A stretch of DNA of 38,149 bases from UBA11524 sp964547515. Lineage in GTDB: Bacteria > Bacillota > Clostridia > Christensenellales > Aristaeellaceae. The stretch spans positions 1 through 38,149 of the forward strand of contig CAZJOA010000008.1 of assembly GCA_964547515.1 (NCBI GenBank). Reading direction: 5' to 3'. Below, in pieces: positions 22,961-29,744 of this stretch. Positions within the stretch are counted from its first letter, which is position 1. Each line of letters begins with the position of its first letter. A program made the translations under genes and the position numbers. The notes beneath the pieces are model-generated. The model was given only the letters and a program-made list of their open reading frames with translations, had not been told where the DNA came from and made no database searches.

Positions 22961-24301
22961 TCATTCGTTTAGGAGCGCGTCGATCTCCTCGTCCTGGATG
23001 TAGGGGTTGAGCTGCAAGGCCGTGCGCTGATCGATGTCGGCACGCATGGCGGCGATGTCAGCGACGATCTCCGATTCATTGGCGATGCACTGGCGCTTGA
23101 AGCGGATGTGCTCCGTGGGATGCCCCAGAAGGGTCAGCAGCTGGTGGATGAACTGACGCACCTGCCATTCGTAGCGGTCAGCCTTGAGGTTGAGGTTGGC
23201 GGTGGAGGCGCGGATGGCCACATTGGTCAGGCTGGAGCTGCTCAGGGCATCCATGTCCAGCGCCATGTAGTCCTGATAGAGGGCGCGTTCCAGCAGGTTG
23301 AGCGCCTCGCGCCGGGCGGCGTAGGGCACCTCGATGGTGTGGGGCTCAGCCGTGGCGCTGCTGCCCGTGCCGTCGGAGAGGTTCGCCACCGCCTTGACGC
23401 GGTTGATCTGCTCCAGCAGCTCGGCCACCTCGTCCAGCGTCCCGCCGAAGTTGTTCAGCACCCAGTAGACATCGTTGGCGCGCTCCAGATTGTCGGCAAA
23501 ATCGGAGAGGATGGCGTCATAGGCGTCGATCTTGGACTGGATGGAGGCGGTCAGCTCGCTGACGCCGTCGGGGTTGGCGCGCAGGGGGATGATCGGCAGC
23601 CGGCCATAGCCCGGTTCGATGGTGATGACGGATTCCAGCGCGTCATCGGAGCGGGTGCGGCGGTACGGCTCGAGGTCCCCCTCGGGCAGCAGCGTTTCGC
23701 CGTCCTGACGCAGGATGCGCACACCGTCGGCCTCGAACAGGCGGACGTACATCGGACGTTCGGACGCGAGCTGCCAGAATTGGATGCCCAGGCGTATTTC
23801 GCCGGACATTTCGTCCAGCAGGGGGAAGAAGCCGCTCCAGGCGTTCTTGGCGGCCTCGACGACCTCCAGGTGATCGGCGTTCCAGAAGCCCCATGCGCAG
23901 CCGTGCAGCAGGGCGCATTCGCCCAGGTGCTCCAGCTGACGGTCGAAATCCGCACCCAGAAGGCGTTTGGTCTTGGCGGGGAGCGTCACGCCCTCGGAGA
24001 GCAGGAACTCGTTCTGCTGAGTGACGAAGCGGAACAGGAAGCCGCTGGCGATGCGATGGCCGACGACATCCTCGGTGGCGGGGCGGACGCGGCGGCGTCC
24101 GGAGGGATCGAGGGCTTCAACCTTGCGGGCGCGCAGGATGGTCTTGTGGGCGACGCGGGGGTTCTCGCCGTGGAAGTAGCTGTTCGCATCGAGGGCATGG
24201 GCGAATTCGGCGGATGCCCTGTAGCGCCGGATGGCCTCCAGCACCAGGGCGAAGCGGTCGCTGGCAGCGAGGTAATCCTGCCAGGTGATGTCGGTAAACA
24301 T
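22961..24301 (-). CDS. Phage portal protein, SPP1 gp6-like
   Basis: This 446-residue protein has the pattern of Phage_prot_Gp6 portals: an early YFHGENPRV segment, the GHRIASGFLFRFV strand, ADFDRQLEHLGECALLHGCAW, and a long C-terminal helical region with SIQSKIDAYDAILSDFADNLER and DMDALSSSSLTNVAIRAS, part of the wing and stem that lines the DNA channel. As a dodecamer it is the DNA entry vertex and docking point for terminase. ATG 24301 has AGGAGG upstream and lies 10 bases after the terminase gene. The protein seems full length. Confidence 0.85.
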   Translation of the reverse strand: MFTDITWQDYLAASDRFALVLEAIRRYRASAEFAHALDANSYFHGENPRVAHKTILRARKVEALDPSGRRRVRPATEDVVGHRIASGFLFRFVTQQNEFLLSEGVTLPAKTKRLLGADFDRQLEHLGECALLHGCAWGFWNADHLEVVEAAKNAWSGFFPLLDEMSGEIRLGIQFWQLASERPMYVRLFEADGVRILRQDGETLLPEGDLEPYRRTRSDDALESVITIEPGYGRLPIIPLRANPDGVSELTASIQSKIDAYDAILSDFADNLERANDVYWVLNNFGGTLDEVAELLEQINRVKAVANLSDGTGSSATAEPHTIEVPYAARREALNLLERALYQDYMALDMDALSSSSLTNVAIRASTANLNLKADRYEWQVRQFIHQLLTLLGHPTEHIRFKRQCIANESEIVADIAAMRADIDQRTALQLNPYIQDEEIDALLNE

Positions 24302-24311
24302 GGTTTTCCTC

Positions 24312-25382
24312 CTATTGTCGTCTGTCGAGCAGGCGGATGAGGCATGCGGCGCTGTCGGGTGCGTCATCATGATCGGCCTGCGCGGTGTAGTCCAGGATCT
24401 GGTTGACATACGCCTGATCCGTCCCCCGGGCGAAGGCGATATGCGGCCACCATTTGCGCAGGTAGGACGCGATCTTGACGTGCTTGTTCATGTGCTCGGC
24501 GTAGGGGCGGACCTCCGCGCCGCGCCGGCGCAGCTCNNNNNNNNNNNNNNNNNNNNNNNNNNNNNNNNNNNNNNNNNNNNNNNNNNNNNNNNNNNNNNNN
24601 NNNNNNNNNNNNNNNNNNNNNNNNNNNNNNNNNNNNTCGGAGGCGATGTGGCGCAGCTCGTAGTTGGCGGCGAACAGCGACGGACTCATCGAACGCCGCA
24701 GCCGGAGGATGGCCTCCTCGCTCAGCAGCCCCGAATGATAGCAGTCACACCTGCGAATGTTGGGCATGAGCGAGATGGCGTCCTCCGGATGCCAGGGCGT
24801 CCCGGTGTTGATGATGCGTCCGCCGGGGTTGCGGATGTTTTGCAGCTCCTGATAGACCTGCCGGGTGCGGCGGCGTTCGGCGGCGCTCATGCGGTCGGAG
24901 AGGTTGACGATGTCATCCGTGATGACCAGATCGGCATGCTTGCCGGTCAATGAGCCGCCGCTGCCCAGCCCGAGCAGCTGCACCGCGCCCCGCAGCGCCG
25001 CGTAGCTGCTCAGCTGCACGCTGAACATGTCCGTCCGGCAAAGCTCGACCTCCGCGCCGTAGATCAAGCGGGACAGATGGCGCAGCGCATCCGTGCGCAG
25101 GAGCATCTTCACCTGACGGATCACCTCCACCACGTCCTCATCGGTCTTGCGCATGAAGATGATGTTCCGCTGCGGATGCGAGAGCAGCATCGCCGCCATC
25201 GCGAAGGACAGGCAGGTCGTCTTGTAGCTGCCCCGGTGCGCCAGCAGGGTCATGTCCTCCTGACCCAGGAGCATCTCGCGCATCCACCCGGCGTGCAGCT
25301 CGTCCGTCAGGCGATTCAAACCGCACAGACGCGCCACCTGCGCCGGGTGCGTCAGCAGCAGCCGCAGTGCATCAGCCTGCAT
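24312..25382 (-). CDS. Phage terminase large subunit, interrupted by an assembly gap
   Basis: The N-terminal ATPase domain is present: the Walker A-like loop AHRGSYKTT (about 48-56), Walker B DLVITDDIV, and the coupling motif INTGTPWHPEDA. After the 100-N gap only the end of the nuclease domain remains: an AEHMNKHVKIASYL segment, and the final HDDAPDSAACLIRLL in which the paired Asp are the third acidic cluster. The middle of the RNase H-like nuclease, with its first two acidic motifs, falls in the gap; compared with the usual family length about 90-110 residues are probably missing, more than 100 bases would hold. The frame across the gap cannot be judged. ATG 25382 is chosen because GGAG lies 10 bases upstream; in-frame ATGs at 25391 and 25412 are alternatives. 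The enzyme cuts and pumps DNA into the head. Confidence 0.85.
   Translation of the reverse strand: MQADALRLLLTHPAQVARLCGLNRLTDELHAGWMREMLLGQEDMTLLAHRGSYKTTCLSFAMAAMLLSHPQRNIIFMRKTDEDVVEVIRQVKMLLRTDALRHLSRLIYGAEVELCRTDMFSVQLSSYAALRGAVQLLGLGSGGSLTGKHADLVITDDIVNLSDRMSAAERRRTRQVYQELQNIRNPGGRIINTGTPWHPEDAISLMPNIRRCDCYHSGLLSEEAILRLRRSMSPSLFAANYELRHIASXXXXXXXXXXXXXXXXXXXXXXXXXXXXXXXXXXELRRRGAEVRPYAEHMNKHVKIASYLRKWWPHIAFARGTDQAYVNQILDYTAQADHDDAPDSAACLIRLLDRRQ
24537..24636. other. Assembly gap of 100 N inside the terminase gene
   Basis: Exactly 100 unknown bases interrupt the terminase large subunit. The flanks both belong to the same family in the correct order, so the join is credible but the true length is probably nearer 300 bases. 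Confidence 0.95.
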
Positions 25383-25611
25383 CGCCGCCATGCTCCGCCT
25401 GAAGCGCCGCAACGGCCGCCTCGATCGCTGCGGCGGCCTCGGCGGACACCCCTTCCGCCTCCTTCGGCGTGAACAGGCTGTGGTACTTGGCCAGCTGCTC
25501 CGCCGCCTTGAGGCGTTCGGCGCTCTTCTCGCCGCGCATCAGCTCCGTCAGCGTGGCGAGCACCTCGTCCGGCGAGGCGATGTCGGCAGGGGGAATGGGT
25601 GGTTGAAGCAT
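25372..25611 (-). CDS. Phage terminase small subunit-like protein
   Basis: This 79-residue helical protein starts at ATG 25611 with AAAGGAGG upstream. The sequence SPDEVLATLTELMRGEKSAERLKAAEQLAKYHSLF (given in part: EVLATLTELMRGE and AAEQLAKYHSLF) is the pattern of short terminase small subunits, which have a helix-turn-helix and a helical oligomerisation part. It recognises the packaging start site on DNA and regulates the large subunit, whose gene overlaps its end. It is shorter than most TerS proteins (120-180 residues), with little sign of the N-terminal DNA-binding domain, so DNA recognition may be reduced. Confidence 0.65.
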   Translation of the reverse strand: MLQPPIPPADIASPDEVLATLTELMRGEKSAERLKAAEQLAKYHSLFTPKEAEGVSAEAAAAIEAAVAALQAEHGGDAG

Positions 25612-25769
25612 GTCTTGCCTCCTTTCGTGCGTATTGCGGGGGAAGGGAACGCTCCGCCGACAGAAGCGCCCCGGGGAACAAACGGGAATGTGCGTTCCCA
25701 TTTGTCCACGCTATCAGCCTATCACACTTGACGCGAAAAAGCAAGATAATCGCTGACAGCGGCTGACAA

Positions 25770-26165
25770 TCACAGGGACTTGAGGAATTTGCGCCGGAGC
25801 TGGTTGGCGCGCGTCCGGGAGATGGCGAAGCGCAGGCCGATCTCCTCGTCCGTCTGTCCCAAGACGTAGTAATGCTGCACGACCAGGTAGGTGCGCGCGT
25901 CGCTGATCTCACTCAGCAGCGCCTCCAGCGGCTTCGCCAGGGCACGCAGCTCCTCCTCCTTGCGCTGCACCAGCGCCTCCAGGCCGTCCGCCAGCTGGAG
26001 CGCTGCTGCCCCCGGTGCGTTCGTGCCCCGCGCGATGCCGCCCGTCTGCCAGGTGCGGCAGCCGCTCGGTCGCCCGTCCGTCCCCACCCGCGTCAGCTGG
26101 TAGTGCAGCTCGTCCAGTTCGATCACCTTTGCCCGATATGTGTTCAACAGCTCTGCTTTGGTCAC
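25770..26165 (-). CDS. ArpU/sigma-region-4-like phage late transcription regulator
   Basis: This is a 131-residue protein starting at GTG 26165, with AAGGAGG about 12 bases upstream. The first two thirds are helical. Residues about 88-131 contain the helix-turn-helix VLGQTDEEIGLRFAISRTRANQLRRKF, which resembles sigma factor region 4 and the ArpU/DUF1492-type proteins that switch on late gene transcription in Firmicutes phages. It is the first gene of the phage-like module after a consensus promoter, and a gap of about 160 bases without a gene separates it from TerS. It may control its own operon through sites in that gap or upstream, but no target is proven. Confidence 0.7.
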   Translation of the reverse strand: MTKAELLNTYRAKVIELDELHYQLTRVGTDGRPSGCRTWQTGGIARGTNAPGAAALQLADGLEALVQRKEEELRALAKPLEALLSEISDARTYLVVQHYYVLGQTDEEIGLRFAISRTRANQLRRKFLKSL

Positions 26166-26204
26166 TCCATTCAGCCTCCTTCAAAGCAAATATGTGTTCC
26201 ACAG
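26136..26204. repeat. ATATGTGTTCnACAG direct repeat around the regulator start
   Basis: ATATGTGTTCAACAG (26136-26150) and ATATGTGTTCCACAG (26190-26204) differ at one of 15 positions and lie 54 bases apart, one inside the first codons of the regulator gene and one in its leader. GGTCACT (26159-26165) and AGTGACC (26203-26209) are also inverted copies and could fold around the start site. Confidence 0.5.
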
Positions 26205-26225
26205 TGACCAGGTCATTCGGCCACA

Positions 26226-26320
26226 AAGGGGAACGGTAGTTTGCATTATAGGTGAAAACGGCTGATTTGTCAAGGGGAACGCAAAAATATGTTCGCCTAA
26301 TTGGCGGACAAAGGGGAACG
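26226..26320 (+). promoter_or_regulatory. Three perfect AAGGGGAACG repeats across the divergent promoters
   Basis: AAGGGGAACG occurs at 26226-26235, 26272-26281 and 26311-26320. The first lies just downstream of the -10 box of the module promoter, the second overlaps its -35 box, and the third is further upstream toward the yicC promoter. Copies one and three share 14 bases (ACAAAGGGGAACGG). The placement fits repressor or activator binding sites; the binding protein is unknown. Confidence 0.6.
26245..26273 (-). promoter_or_regulatory. Perfect consensus promoter of the phage-like module
   Basis: On the minus strand TTGACA (complement of 26268-26273) and TATAAT (complement of 26245-26250) are separated by 17 bases: an exact match to the vegetative sigma-A consensus. 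Such a strong promoter normally needs repression; repeated sites overlap it. Confidence 0.9.
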
Positions 26321-26339
26321 GGCGAACACAATGTCCGCC
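26291..26339. repeat. Nested inverted repeats between the divergent promoters
   Basis: GTTCGCC (26291-26297) pairs with GGCGAAC (26321-26327), and GGCGGACA (26303-26310) pairs with TGTCCGCC (26332-26339). The two pairings interleave and are mutually exclusive as hairpins. The segment lies in DNA upstream of both promoters, so it may be a protein-binding site. Confidence 0.5.
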
Positions 26340-26378
26340 GCATCGGGCGCGAAAGGCGAGAAAGTCCGCGCGAACGCC

Positions 26379-26407
26379 TTGCAAAGAGGAAACCGGCGTG
26401 GTATAAT
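26379..26407 (+). promoter_or_regulatory. Promoter of the yicC-gmk-rpoZ-coaBC operon
   Basis: TTGCAA (26379-26384) and TATAAT (26402-26407) have a 17-base spacer. Transcription should begin near 26414, giving a very short leader before ATG 26430. Confidence 0.85.
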
Positions 26408-26429
26408 AAACTCAGGGAGGTGTGCCAAC

Positions 26430-27299
26430 ATGCGAAGCATGACGGGCTATGGCCGGAGTCAGCAGCAGCGCGGCGGCTGGGAGGTCGCGGTGGAGCTGCG
26501 GGCGGTCAACCATCGGTATCTGGATGTGTCCATGCGCCTGCCGCGGGATCTGCTTTTTCTGGAGGATGGCATCCGCAAGGGACTGGCGTGCCTCACGCGC
26601 GGCCATGTGGATGTGTATGTCACGGTGCGTCAGGTGGAGGGCGCCGATCGCGAGGTGCGGACGGATGCGGCCCTGGCGGATGCCTATGTGAAGGCGGCGG
26701 CACGGCTGCAAGCGGAAACGGGCGCGACGAACGACCTGACCGTCACCCGGCTGATGCAGCTGGAGGGCGTCATCACGCTGACCGAGTCGACCATGGACGA
26801 GGAGGCTGTGTCCGCCCTGTGCATGGAAACGCTGGCGGGTGCAGTGGCGCAGCTGGATGACATGCGCCTGCGGGAGGGCGAGAGCCTTCGTGCGGATCTG
26901 GCCGTCCATCTGGAAGCCGTGTCGGCACTGCGGGCGAGGATCGTGGACTACGCGCCGCAGGTAGTGGAGGAATATCGTTCCCGGCTGACGGAACGGCTGA
27001 CGAAGCTGCCCATCGAACCGGTCGAGCCGGCGCGTCTGGCGCAGGAGGTCGCCCTCATGGCGGACAAATGCGCCATCGATGAGGAGCTGTCCCGGCTGGA
27101 GAGCCACATCACCCAGCTCCGGCGCTATCTTGACCAGCCCGGCGAAACGGGCAAGAAGATGGACTTCCTCATCCAGGAGATGAACCGGGAGAGCAACACC
27201 ATCGGCTCCAAGTGCTCCGATGCGTCCATCGCCCAATGCGTGGTGGACATGAAGAGCGAGATCGAGAAGCTCCGCGAGCAGATCCAGAACGCGGTATGA
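26430..27299 (+). CDS. yicC: YicC/YloC family endoribonuclease
   Basis: This 289-residue protein begins with MRSMTGYG, the family hallmark, and continues with ELRAVNHRYLD and the RLP segment. The C-terminal DUF1732 part includes DRLESHITQLRRYL-like sequence (here ELSRLESHITQLRRYL) and FLIQEMNRESNTIGSKCSD, which is near-invariant. YicC is an oligomeric RNase that, in E. coli, helps degrade the small RNA RyhB; YloC is the Bacillus form. AGGGAGGTG lies about 9 bases before ATG 26430. It is the first gene of a conserved Bacillota operon with gmk, rpoZ and coaBC. Confidence 0.93.
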   Translation: MRSMTGYGRSQQQRGGWEVAVELRAVNHRYLDVSMRLPRDLLFLEDGIRKGLACLTRGHVDVYVTVRQVEGADREVRTDAALADAYVKAAARLQAETGATNDLTVTRLMQLEGVITLTESTMDEEAVSALCMETLAGAVAQLDDMRLREGESLRADLAVHLEAVSALRARIVDYAPQVVEEYRSRLTERLTKLPIEPVEPARLAQEVALMADKCAIDEELSRLESHITQLRRYLDQPGETGKKMDFLIQEMNRESNTIGSKCSDASIAQCVVDMKSEIEKLREQIQNAV

Positions 27300-27341
27300 A
27301 TACGGCGGGCGAAAGCCCCGATGGATAAGAGGTCAGTACGA

Positions 27342-27947
27342 ATGATCGAAACACGCAAGGGCATGCTGCTGGTGATCTCCGGGCCGTCCGGCACGGGCAA
27401 GGGCACGCTGATCCAGCGGCTGATGGAGGCCGACCCGAGCCTGGTCTTCTCCGTCAGCGCCACGACCCGTGCGCCGCGTCCCGGTGAGATCGACGGCGTG
27501 CATTATCACTTTGTCACCGACGAACAGTATGATGCCCTCGTGGCGCAGGATGCCTTTGTGGAGCATGCCAATGTGCACGGCAACCGCTACGGCACGCTGC
27601 GCAGCGAGGTGTATGAACGCCTGGCGCAGGGCGAGAACGTGGTGCTGGACATCGACGTGCAGGGTGCGCTGAACGTCATTGCCGCGGAGAAGGAGAAGGT
27701 GTCCATCTTCATCCTGCCGCCAAGCATGAAGGTGCTGCGGGAACGGCTGACGGGTCGGGCGACGGAAACGCCCGAGGCCGTGGAGCGGCGGCTGCACAAC
27801 GCCATCTGGGAGATCAGCCAGCGCGGGAAATATCAGTATCAGGTCATTAACGACGACCTGGAGGAATGCGTCCGCACGCTCCAGGCCATCATCGAGGCTG
27901 AGAAGCACGCCAGCGCCTATTACCGCGTGGACGTGCCGGAGGAATAA
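27342..27947 (+). CDS. gmk: Guanylate kinase
   Basis: This 201-residue enzyme phosphorylates GMP to GDP with ATP in purine nucleotide metabolism. The P-loop ISGPSGTGKGT lies near the N-terminus, VSATTRAPRPGEIDGVHYHFV is the GMP-binding region (two parts: SATTRAPRPGE and GVHYHFV), and ENVVLDIDVQGA and the lid region follow. ATG 27342 is preferred because AAGAGG lies about 10 bases before it; ATG 27321 is in frame but has no clear site. In many Bacillota a small remA gene lies between yicC and gmk; here the 42-base gap leaves no room for one. Confidence 0.95.
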   Translation: MIETRKGMLLVISGPSGTGKGTLIQRLMEADPSLVFSVSATTRAPRPGEIDGVHYHFVTDEQYDALVAQDAFVEHANVHGNRYGTLRSEVYERLAQGENVVLDIDVQGALNVIAAEKEKVSIFILPPSMKVLRERLTGRATETPEAVERRLHNAIWEISQRGKYQYQVINDDLEECVRTLQAIIEAEKHASAYYRVDVPEE

Positions 27948-28013
27948 GGCAAAATGCCCGTGAGGGCTTTGCGGATAGACTTGTCCCCATCGTCTGAGAA
28001 GGAGGAAAAATAG

Positions 28014-28238
28014 ATGTCCATTGTTGATCCCAACGTCCTGGAGCTGCTCCAGCATTCCGATTCCCGTTATACCCTGGTGGTGGAGGCCAGCAAGCGCGGC
28101 CGTCAGATCGTCGGCGGCAGCCAGCCCCTCATCAACGATTCCACCGGCATGAAGCCCCTCAAGGTCGCCGTGGAGGAGATCAACCGCGGCATGATTACCT
28201 ACGATCGTCCCAGCGAGGACGAGAGCAATGCCCTGTGA
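28014..28238 (+). CDS. rpoZ: RNA polymerase omega subunit
   Basis: This 74-residue protein binds the beta-prime subunit and supports RNA polymerase assembly. The segment YTLVVEASKRGRQIVGG matches the conserved omega core, with the SKRARQI motif as SKRGRQI, and KPLKVAVEEINRGMI is the second conserved helix. AAGGAGGAAAA lies just before ATG 28014. The gene overlaps the coaBC start by 11 bases. Confidence 0.93.
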   Translation: MSIVDPNVLELLQHSDSRYTLVVEASKRGRQIVGGSQPLINDSTGMKPLKVAVEEINRGMITYDRPSEDESNAL

Positions 28239-29439
28239 TGTGACGGGGAAGGCCGTCGTCCTGGGGGTGACGGGGGGCATCGCGGCGTATAAGGCCTGCG
28301 AGGTCGTGTCCCGGCTGCGCAAGATGGGCGCGGAGGTCTACGTCATCATGACGAAGAACGCCACGGAATTCGTTCAGCCGCTGACCTTCGAGACCCTTTC
28401 GAACCACCCGGTGGTGACGGATACCTTCGCCCGTCCCGAGACCTGGGAGGTGGAGCACATCGCCCTGGCAAAGCGGGCGGATGTCTTCGCCATCGTCCCG
28501 GCCACGGCGAATGTCATCGCCAAAATGACCCATGGCATCGCGGATGACATGCTGTCCACCACCGTCCTGGCCACAAAAGCCCCCGTCCTCGTCGCCCCGG
28601 CGATGAATACGGGCATGTGGACGGCGGAGATCACCCAGGCGAACTGTGCGGCGCTCAAGGCGCGCGGGGTGCATTTCGTCGGGCCGGACGCAGGCTATCT
28701 GGCGTGCGGGGACAGCGGTTCGGGCCGCATGAGCGAGCCCTCCGCCATCGTGGAGGCCATCGCGCAGCTGCTCTGTCCCGTGCAGGACATGGCGGGTCTG
28801 CGCGTGCTGGTCACAGCCGGTGCGACCCGGGAGCGCCTTGACCCCGTGCGCTACATGACCAACGATTCCTCCGGCAAGATGGGCTTTGCCATCGCCGAGG
28901 CAGCGGCGCGGCGCGGTGCAGCCGTCACCGTGGTGGCGGGGAGTGTCACGGCGGCCTTGCCCGAAAAGTGCGATGTGGTGCGCGTGGAGTCCACCCGCGA
29001 CCTCTTCGACGCGGTGACATCCCTTGTCCCGGCCATGGATGTGGTCATCCAGGCGGCAGCACCGGCGGACTACCGCTTCGCCACCACCTATGCGCAGAAG
29101 CACAAGAAGGCGCATGACGGTCAGCCCTTTGTGGTGGAGCTGGTGGAGAATCCGGACATCGCCGCAGCCGTGGGTGCTGCGAAGCGTCCGGGACAGACCC
29201 TGGTGGGCTTTGCCGCAGAGACCGAGAATCTGCTGACCAATGCCCGGCGCAAGCTGGATTCGAAGCACCTCGACCTGATCGTCGCCAACGATGTGAGTCA
29301 GCCGGGCGCGGGCTTCAATGTGGATACGAACATCGCCACGCTCATCACGGCTGACACGGTGACGGAATGCCCGCTGCGCACCAAAAAGGCGCTGGCGGAG
29401 GACATCCTGAACCGCGTTCTGGAGCTGCGGGCAAAATGA
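28228..29439 (+). CDS. coaBC: Bifunctional phosphopantothenoylcysteine decarboxylase/ligase
   Basis: This 403-residue enzyme carries out two successive steps of coenzyme A synthesis: coupling of 4'-phosphopantothenate to cysteine (CoaB) and FMN-dependent decarboxylation (CoaC). The N-terminal CoaC half has LGVTGGIAAYKA, the active-site His in EHIALAKRAD, the PAMNTGMW motif and the conserved Cys in LACGDSGSGRM. The CoaB half starts at VTAGATRERLDPVRYMTNDSSGKMG (nucleotide-binding TNDSSGKMG), and includes AAPADYR and a VANDVSQPGAGF end. ATG 28228 overlaps rpoZ, so the genes are translationally coupled. Length is normal. Confidence 0.95.
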   Translation: MPCDVTGKAVVLGVTGGIAAYKACEVVSRLRKMGAEVYVIMTKNATEFVQPLTFETLSNHPVVTDTFARPETWEVEHIALAKRADVFAIVPATANVIAKMTHGIADDMLSTTVLATKAPVLVAPAMNTGMWTAEITQANCAALKARGVHFVGPDAGYLACGDSGSGRMSEPSAIVEAIAQLLCPVQDMAGLRVLVTAGATRERLDPVRYMTNDSSGKMGFAIAEAAARRGAAVTVVAGSVTAALPEKCDVVRVESTRDLFDAVTSLVPAMDVVIQAAAPADYRFATTYAQKHKKAHDGQPFVVELVENPDIAAAVGAAKRPGQTLVGFAAETENLLTNARRKLDSKHLDLIVANDVSQPGAGFNVDTNIATLITADTVTECPLRTKKALAEDILNRVLELRAK

Positions 29440-29443
29440 AATA

Positions 29444-29499
29444 CGGACGGGTCGACCGTCCGGCGTGTCGTCCTTCGCAAAAGCGAGGGGCGCTTTTTG
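29444..29499 (+). terminator. Terminator region after coaBC
   Basis: CGGACGG (29444-29450) and CCGTCCG (29456-29462) form a perfect seven-pair hairpin directly after the coaBC stop codon. A second hairpin, AAAAGCG (29479-29485) with CGCTTTT (29491-29497), ends in a T run and is the more typical intrinsic terminator. Confidence 0.75.
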
Positions 29500-29611
29500 T
29501 GCTGTCCGGCAAAATGTGCACCGCATCCGCCAGCCGCTTGTGCCGAAAATCGACCGTTCATTCCGGCGAATGCCCTCTTGTTCCGCGCTTGCGCTGTTTG
29601 TCGCGGTTCGC

Positions 29612-29640
29612 TTGCCCCCATGCGGTCGCGCCCCTATAAT
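29612..29640 (+). promoter_or_regulatory. Promoter of the GH3 operon
   Basis: TTGCCC (29612-29617) and TATAAT (29635-29640) are separated by 17 bases. The mRNA would start near 29647 and leave an approximately 98-base leader before ATG 29745. The stretch from 29440 to 29744 holds only this and the upstream terminators. Confidence 0.8.
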
Positions 29641-29744
29641 GAAACCATGAATTGGCCGCGGCATGCGCCAAACGGTGCAGAGGGGAGGGACGATGTCGTC
29701 ACAGGGGCGTGTCCGGCTCATGAGAATCAGGAAGGAAGAGTTGC

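Noticed and set aside
26232..26243. LexA-like box GAAC-GGTA-GTTT near the phage module promoter
   Set aside because: Differs from the symmetric consensus and the central bases do not fit; the 10-bp direct repeats explain the segment better.
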